From: Firmicutes bacterium UBA7510
Lineage (GTDB): Bacteria; Bacillota; Clostridia; Tissierellales; Sedimentibacteraceae
Direction of reading: 5' to 3'
NCBI GenBank assembly: GCA_002479485.1
Contig: DLNM01000049.1
Coordinates: 1 to 56,060, forward strand
Length of the DNA stretch: 56,060 bases
Shown here in pieces: positions 51,674-56,060 of the stretch. The stretch's first letter is position 1, and every line of letters begins with the position of its first letter. The notes below the pieces were generated by a model. It did no database searches and was not told the DNA's origin. It worked only from the letters and a program-made list of their open reading frames with translations. A program made the translations under genes and the position numbers.

Positions 51674-52609
51674 TTAATACATATTTCTTAAAATTTCTAT
51701 TCTTTTTTCTATCGGTGGATGGGTTGAAAATAGTGGTAAAACCCAATGTGATGGATTGAATATATATAGACACATCATTTCATCTCCACCAAGACTTTTC
51801 ACTTGATCTTTAGAGTATTCTGGGGTCATGTTAGAAATCTTTGTTAAAGCATCTGCTAACCCCTCTGAGTATCCGCAAATTCTTACAGCATTTGCATCTG
51901 CCATATACTCTCTTTTTCTTGATATAGCAAGATTTATAAGTTTTGCAACTACCTTTATAAATATAGATAATACAAGTCCTGCTAACGCTATAAGTGCAAG
52001 TGCTGAGCCGTCATTTTTTGAGTTGCTTTTGCTTCTTGTATGTCCACCTCTATAGTTCATTCTGTACAATATAGTGCCAAGCATTATAGCTGCACTCATA
52101 AGATAGATTGATACTGTAGAAACCAAGATATCTCTATTTGTTATATGAGACATTTCGTGAGCTATTACACCTTCCATTTCAGGCTTATCAAGTAAATTTA
52201 TAAGCCCTCTTGTAACACCTATATAAGAATTATTTAGTGATAAACCGCCAGCAAATGCATTTGGAGTATCCGTAGGTACTATATATACCTTTGGTGTTTC
52301 TCTAAGACCAGCTGCAATTGCAAGCCCCTCAACAAGATGTAAAACTTCGCGTTCCTCAGGGTTATTCATATCAACCTGATGCCATTTAGTATTGGCACCA
52401 ATAACATTTTTGCCTATGAAAATTTGAATAGGCAATAGTATGAAAACTATAAAGCAGCCAATCAAACCGCCAAGGGCTATGCTATCATAATAATAGCCTA
52501 TAGTAAATGCTAATAAAAAAATTACTATAATATAAAGTACAATTAAAGCTACAGTTTTAATCTGATTTTTTCTTACCTGCTCATAGGTAATAACAACATC
52601 CCTTGTCAT
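51674..52609 (-). CDS. htpX: HtpX-like M48 membrane metalloprotease
   Basis: A membrane zinc protease for damaged membrane proteins. The 311 residues have two N-terminal helices (about 20-65), then the zinc motif VIAHEMSHITNRD with HEMSH, two more helices (about 155-225) and a C-terminal Glu-bearing part (SRKREYMADANAV). STHPPIEKRIEIL closes it. It is the last gene of the pspA-unknown-lemA-htpX run. LemA and HtpX are commonly paired. Confidence 0.93.
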   Translation of the reverse strand: MTRDVVITYEQVRKNQIKTVALIVLYIIVIFLLAFTIGYYYDSIALGGLIGCFIVFILLPIQIFIGKNVIGANTKWHQVDMNNPEEREVLHLVEGLAIAAGLRETPKVYIVPTDTPNAFAGGLSLNNSYIGVTRGLINLLDKPEMEGVIAHEMSHITNRDILVSTVSIYLMSAAIMLGTILYRMNYRGGHTRSKSNSKNDGSALALIALAGLVLSIFIKVVAKLINLAISRKREYMADANAVRICGYSEGLADALTKISNMTPEYSKDQVKSLGGDEMMCLYIFNPSHWVLPLFSTHPPIEKRIEILRNMY

Positions 52610-52618
52610 ATATTATTC

Positions 52619-53170
52619 CTATAACTGACTAATTCTTAAATTGTCTGAATATTCTCTTTCAACATCACTTATTTCGTATGTTTCTTCTGCTTTAAAGCCA
52701 AACATACCTGCAAGTATTGATGCTGGGAAGGATTGAATAGCTGTATTATACTCTGTAACTGTTTTATTGTATCTTGTTCTAGCATAAGCAATCTTATCTT
52801 CAACATTTTTTATATCTTCCATAAGTTTTAAGTAAGATTGATTAGACTTAAGCTCTGGATAGCTTTCTGACATTGCAAATAGCGATGGAACCATTTTTGA
52901 AACAGTATCGTTAGCTTTCATTGCTTCACCTTTATTTGAAGAAAGCAGCATTGAACGTAAACTAACTATTTTTTCTAAAGTTTCACTTTCGTATTTTGTT
53001 TGCATTTTAATTGTATCAACTAGATTAGTTAATACGTTAGATTTAAGCTTTAATTGTACATCAATAGATGACCAAGCTTCTTTAATGTAGTTTCTTTTTC
53101 TTATAAGACCATTATACATTGATATAACAGCTACAATAAGAATGACTACAATTAATAAAAATATCCACAT
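52619..53170 (-). CDS. lemA: LemA family protein
   Basis: A 183-residue membrane-anchored helical protein. One N-terminal helix (about 1-22), then the LemA core with RNYIKEAWSSIDVQLKLKSN and NKTVTEYNTAIQSFPASI. Commonly found next to HtpX, but its role is not settled. The htpX start follows 10 bases later. Confidence 0.93.
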   Translation of the reverse strand: MWIFLLIVVILIVAVISMYNGLIRKRNYIKEAWSSIDVQLKLKSNVLTNLVDTIKMQTKYESETLEKIVSLRSMLLSSNKGEAMKANDTVSKMVPSLFAMSESYPELKSNQSYLKLMEDIKNVEDKIAYARTRYNKTVTEYNTAIQSFPASILAGMFGFKAEETYEISDVEREYSDNLRISQL

Positions 53171-53183
53171 ATTGTTTTTTCTC

Positions 53184-53513
53184 CTATTCCATTATAAATT
53201 TTTCTACTTCCTCTTCATTGCTTAAAATAAAAGCAGTCATAGTATTAGATATGCTTTCATCATAATGATTAAGCTTAGAATGAATAAATTTAGCTGTATA
53301 AAAATCATCTTCTATTTTTATAAATAGATTAGCTTCTTTTTTTAATTTAGATTTATTATATGTTAGTTTAACCTCTGTTCCTTCAATTACTCCAGTTTTT
53401 TCACCTTTCTTTATAGGTAAAGCGCTAAGTAACATATTTACTAATTCATAGGCTTTATCTCTTTCAATGGGTGTAATATAATCTGCCACATATACGTTTG
53501 ACACTATAATCAA
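53184..53513 (-). CDS. Uncharacterised protein between pspA and lemA
   Basis: A 109-residue soluble protein, not recognised. It starts on a TTG directly after the pspA stop (53513), or on a GTG at 53504. Content: mixed alpha/beta, a PIKKGEKTGVIEGTEVKLTY strand segment and a C-terminal NTMTAFILSNEEEVEKF helix. No signal peptide. Its place in the run implies a role in membrane stress along with PspA and LemA; this is inference only. Confidence 0.65.
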   Translation of the reverse strand: MIIVSNVYVADYITPIERDKAYELVNMLLSALPIKKGEKTGVIEGTEVKLTYNKSKLKKEANLFIKIEDDFYTAKFIHSKLNHYDESISNTMTAFILSNEEEVEKFIME

Positions 53514-54224
53514 CTACCCTTCAATTTCTTTTTTTAATGAGTCTAAGTCAGATTCTACACTTTCGCCAAATATCTCAGATCTAAGTGCTTCTAAATCATC
53601 ATTAGTAGAAATAGTTGAATCATATTTTGAAAAATCATTTTCTTTGTTAGAGCCTTTTTCTAATTCTCTAAGTGATTCAATTTTGAATTTTTGAGAATTA
53701 ACCTTCTCTTCCATTCTTTCAAGTTCTTCAAAAACATTGTTTTTAGCTGTTTTTGTAAGTACCTTATTTACATTTTCATTAGCTTTGTTAACCTTATCTT
53801 GAGCTATTATGTTTTCTTTTCTTCGTTTTGCTTCTTCTATTCTATCATTTATTTCGTCAAGACTGTCTCTTAATAAAATAACCTGTTGCTTTTGCTCATC
53901 TAAGGATTCTTTTAACTTGTCAGCTTGTGTTTTAAAGTTATTTCTTTGTTCAAGAGCTTCTTTTGCATCATTTTCATTATTAGCTTTTAAAGCATTTGCA
54001 GCTCTATTGTGCCATAAAGTAACCTTTTTGTTTGCTTCTTCATATAAAGCGTTAAGTCTTTTTTCTTCAGCCATGCATTGAGCTACTGCGTCAGTTGTTT
54101 CTTTCTTTACATTTTCTAGATCTCTTATTGCTTGCTCTACTATAATTTTTGGATCTTCTATTGCATCTAATGCATTGTTTGCATACCCCTTTAACATACT
54201 ACTTATTCTATTAAATATACCCAT
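53514..54224 (-). CDS. pspA: PspA/IM30 family protein
   Basis: Peripheral membrane protein that forms rods and protects membranes under stress. About 236 residues, nearly all coiled coil (about 20-190). The N-terminal GIFNRISSMLKGYANNALDAI is the membrane-binding amphipathic helix, followed by EDPKIIVEQAIRDLE. ATG at 54224 is preferred to an upstream TTG because the family starts MGIF. First gene of the run 54224-51674. Possible control by the ECF sigma factor nearby is speculation. Confidence 0.9.
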   Translation of the reverse strand: MGIFNRISSMLKGYANNALDAIEDPKIIVEQAIRDLENVKKETTDAVAQCMAEEKRLNALYEEANKKVTLWHNRAANALKANNENDAKEALEQRNNFKTQADKLKESLDEQKQQVILLRDSLDEINDRIEEAKRRKENIIAQDKVNKANENVNKVLTKTAKNNVFEELERMEEKVNSQKFKIESLRELEKGSNKENDFSKYDSTISTNDDLEALRSEIFGESVESDLDSLKKEIEG

Positions 54225-54362
54225 ATTTATTACCAACCTTTCTTAAGTTATTTATTATAGTAATTGTATAATATTTATAATTAAAATGCAATACAAAAAA
54301 GTAAATAATTTTTACTTTTTTAAATTATATTTTAATTAACGGATATTTAGACTAAAATAAAT

Positions 54363-54397
54363 ATGACAAATCTATAATTAAATTATAGATTTGTCAT
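54363..54397. terminator. Hairpin after the anti-sigma gene
   Basis: Perfect 16-bp stem ATGACAAATCTATAAT/ATTATAGATTTGTCAT with a TAA triloop. It lies between the minus-strand anti-sigma gene and pspA. The flanking T-run on the minus strand is broken, so termination is likely but not certain. Confidence 0.75.
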
Positions 54398-54418
54398 TAG
54401 TTAAATTAGTTATAATTT

Positions 54419-55357
54419 TTAATTAAATGGTAAATTTTCCTGTACCAGACCCTCAAATATGTCACTAACTTGCTGTTGTAATGTTTCAGAAGTACAAGTA
54501 TAATCTCCTATAGACACATATCCCATAGATGGTATGATATAATTTTCTACCTTTGTTCCGTCCTCAAGAACAAAAGAAATTTTGTAAGATTTTCCAGTTG
54601 ATTGTGCATTAGCAATTGCTTCATAGTTTTCATTGCTAAGTTCTGCAATTTTTGTTTGTTTAAATGAGTTTATTAAAATATTTGCAGCGTCCTTATCTAG
54701 TGTTTTTAGTACCTTTGTTCCCATGTGATCTAATATTTCAACTTTTGTAATACGGTCATTGATACCCATTTTATTGAAATAATCTTTAATGTCAATAGCA
54801 GAATCATCTGACTTTGCTACGTTTTGTGCAATATAGAATTTTCCTTCAAAATTTATTGCTACACGAAACTCTGAATTATATTCATTTAATGAATATATTG
54901 TTCCACCTGCTCCGAAAGTTGCATCTTTAGAAACATTTCCAAGTTTTTGTCCTAAACTATTTTCTTTTATTTCAAATTCAGTGCCATCATTAATAAAAGC
55001 ATATCTGTAACCCTCATAATTCATTATTTTACGAGGCCCATTTTCACAATTAGCTGGTGATTCAATAGCATTTTGCGGTTCATTAGGGTTTGTTGGTATA
55101 TTGCTTTGCTTCCAAATCATACCTATACCAGCCACTACCATAAGACTGGCTGCTACTCCTACCCATTGTTTTATTTTCTTAGATTTTGATTTTGAGTATG
55201 TCATTATATTAATCTCCTTAGTATAATTATTTTCCTTATTAGTTTTATTTACTTCTACTTGCTCTAATATATTTTTAAGCATTCTTTCTTTTTGTTCTTT
55301 TGTTGGTTGTATTAAATCTAGACTTTTATTTAATTTATTTTTATTCAAGAAGCTCAC
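54419..55357 (-). CDS. Probable membrane anti-sigma factor
   Basis: A 312-residue protein with a charged cytoplasmic N-terminal part (about 1-64), one membrane helix (about 65-82, QWVGVAASLMVVAGIGM) and a large extracytoplasmic domain (about 90-310). It overlaps the sigma gene by 17 bases, the usual arrangement for a sigma/anti-sigma pair. A classic zinc-type anti-sigma motif is not visible, so the call rests on layout and position. Alternatively it is a membrane sensor of unknown type. Confidence 0.7.
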   Translation of the reverse strand: MSFLNKNKLNKSLDLIQPTKEQKERMLKNILEQVEVNKTNKENNYTKEINIMTYSKSKSKKIKQWVGVAASLMVVAGIGMIWKQSNIPTNPNEPQNAIESPANCENGPRKIMNYEGYRYAFINDGTEFEIKENSLGQKLGNVSKDATFGAGGTIYSLNEYNSEFRVAINFEGKFYIAQNVAKSDDSAIDIKDYFNKMGINDRITKVEILDHMGTKVLKTLDKDAANILINSFKQTKIAELSNENYEAIANAQSTGKSYKISFVLEDGTKVENYIIPSMGYVSIGDYTCTSETLQQQVSDIFEGLVQENLPFN

Positions 55358-55832
55358 CCCCTAATATATTTTTAAGTATTTCTCTTCCTTTTTTTAGTCT
55401 TGATCTTAATGTAGAAGCATTTATTTTTAACAGATTTGCTATTTCATCTGTACTGTAACCTTCATAATAATGCAAATAAATCGGCATTTTATATTTATCT
55501 GGAAGCTTAAGTACAATTTCAAGTATTTCACTATGTTCATCACTGTAATAGGCATCATGATAGTTCATGTCAAAAGCTATGTTTTTCTTCCACCAGTGTT
55601 TTAATTGATTTTTACAGTGATTTTGAGTTGTTACAATAAACCATGCCTTTTCATGTTCTTTGTTTTTGAACTGTACATCTTTTTCAATAACTTTTACAAA
55701 TACAGCTTGTACTACATCTTCAGCATCAGTAGGATTTCTTAGTAACATAAAGCATATGCGATAAACCATATCTACATATTCATTATAAAGCTCTGTAATT
55801 ATCTTGCTCGTACGCTGCAAGCCGTTACTCAT
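55341..55832 (-). CDS. ECF RNA polymerase sigma factor
   Basis: A 163-residue extracytoplasmic-function sigma factor. Region 2 (about 20-75) has VDMVYRICFMLLRNPTDAED, and region 4 (about 110-160) has the helix-turn-helix GYSTDEIANLLKINASTLRSRLKKG. AGGAGG precedes the ATG by 7 bases. It probably autoregulates and is held by the overlapping membrane protein. Targets are unknown. Confidence 0.93.
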   Translation of the reverse strand: MSNGLQRTSKIITELYNEYVDMVYRICFMLLRNPTDAEDVVQAVFVKVIEKDVQFKNKEHEKAWFIVTTQNHCKNQLKHWWKKNIAFDMNYHDAYYSDEHSEILEIVLKLPDKYKMPIYLHYYEGYSTDEIANLLKINASTLRSRLKKGREILKNILGGELLE

Positions 55833-56052
55833 TATTATCCTCCTTTCTACAACCCTCTAACTGTAATACAAATTAATAAGTAGTTTTGTTGAGTTTTTTT
55901 ATAAAATTTTATTATTTTTTTATTAGTATAATTATTTTTTTTATTTCTATTAATTTGTATTTAGTTTATATATTTGTTATTAAGAGTACTATTTACTATT
56001 TACTAAAAACTTTTGTTGATATATAATAATATAATGTTGATATTTAGGAGGC

Positions 56053-56060
56053 ATGGACAT
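56053..56060 (+). CDS. Start of a further gene, cut by the window end
   Basis: TTTAGGAGGC followed by ATGGACAT gives a ribosome site and the first two codons. The 228 bases between 55833 and 56060 are A+T-rich with no other gene seen; they must hold promoters for this gene and the divergent sigma gene. Confidence 0.5.

Overview
The window is about 56 kb of A+T-rich DNA from an anaerobic Firmicute, most likely a Clostridia-class amino-acid and amine fermenter. Signs of this are strong AGGAGG ribosome sites with frequent TTG and GTG starts, a UGA-decoded selenoprotein of the betaine/glycine reductase family, threonine breakdown through Tdh/Kbl, rubrerythrin, a FabK-type fatty-acid operon and an ethanolamine microcompartment. 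A Tissierella/Sedimentibacter-like organism would fit, but the sequence alone does not fix the genus.

Layout. Positions 88-8021 hold housekeeping genes: oligoendopeptidase F, a membrane-type dipeptidase, ClpE, a DUF3810 membrane protein and aspartate kinase. Positions 8207-21569 hold one long plus-strand ethanolamine (eut) operon: eutG, S, P, A, B, C, L, a BMC protein with an unusual C-terminal tail, eutE, M, T, pduL-type phosphotransacetylase, eutN, a PduT-like iron-sulfur shell protein, eutH, eutQ and a second eutS. Positions 21630-26834 hold a DUF2179 membrane protein, trmB, DUF1294, ybaK, an EamA transporter, a guanine-class riboswitch in front of an FAD-dependent oxidoreductase, and an Asn-rich small protein. 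Positions 26868-35355 hold a hairpin array, rubrerythrin, tdh-kbl, a TetR regulator and grdI-grdH (UGA selenocysteine) with a BCCT betaine transporter. Adenine deaminase follows on the minus strand. Positions 37662-43919 hold fabT-fabH-acpP-fabK-fabD-fabG-fabF-fabZ with an array of GTTAG operators. Positions 44085-50485 hold a HAD hydrolase, an unknown protein and an ABC transporter/two-component module of the peptide-sensing type. The minus strand from 50535 to 55832 carries an alpha/beta hydrolase, a pspA-unknown-lemA-htpX envelope-stress operon and an ECF sigma factor with its probable membrane anti-sigma partner.

How the genes fit together. Ethanolamine enters through EutH and is split by EutBC to ammonia and acetaldehyde. 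AdoCbl comes from EutT, and EutBC is reactivated by EutA. Acetaldehyde is reduced by EutG or oxidised to acetyl-CoA by EutE, and PduL then gives acetyl phosphate for ATP. All of this is housed in a shell of EutL, M, N, S, S2, the tailed BMC protein and the PduT-like protein. Betaine reductase and threonine cleavage also feed acetyl-phosphate/glycine metabolism, so the window reads as a scavenging set for membrane-lipid head groups and amino acids.

The most unusual signals are: (1) a dispersed leader element (TGTG-YAA ... GCATGGG) present before eutT, before fabH and between the guanine riboswitch and its gene, which could form a pseudoknot at two of these sites; (2) the BMC protein with a Rho-N/SAP-like tail; (3) a PduT-like Fe-S shell protein inside a eut operon; (4) the ordered GTTAG array before fabT; (5) several families of very short-loop hairpins and repeated leader modules. 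No CRISPR array, tRNA, rRNA or recognisable transposase gene was seen.
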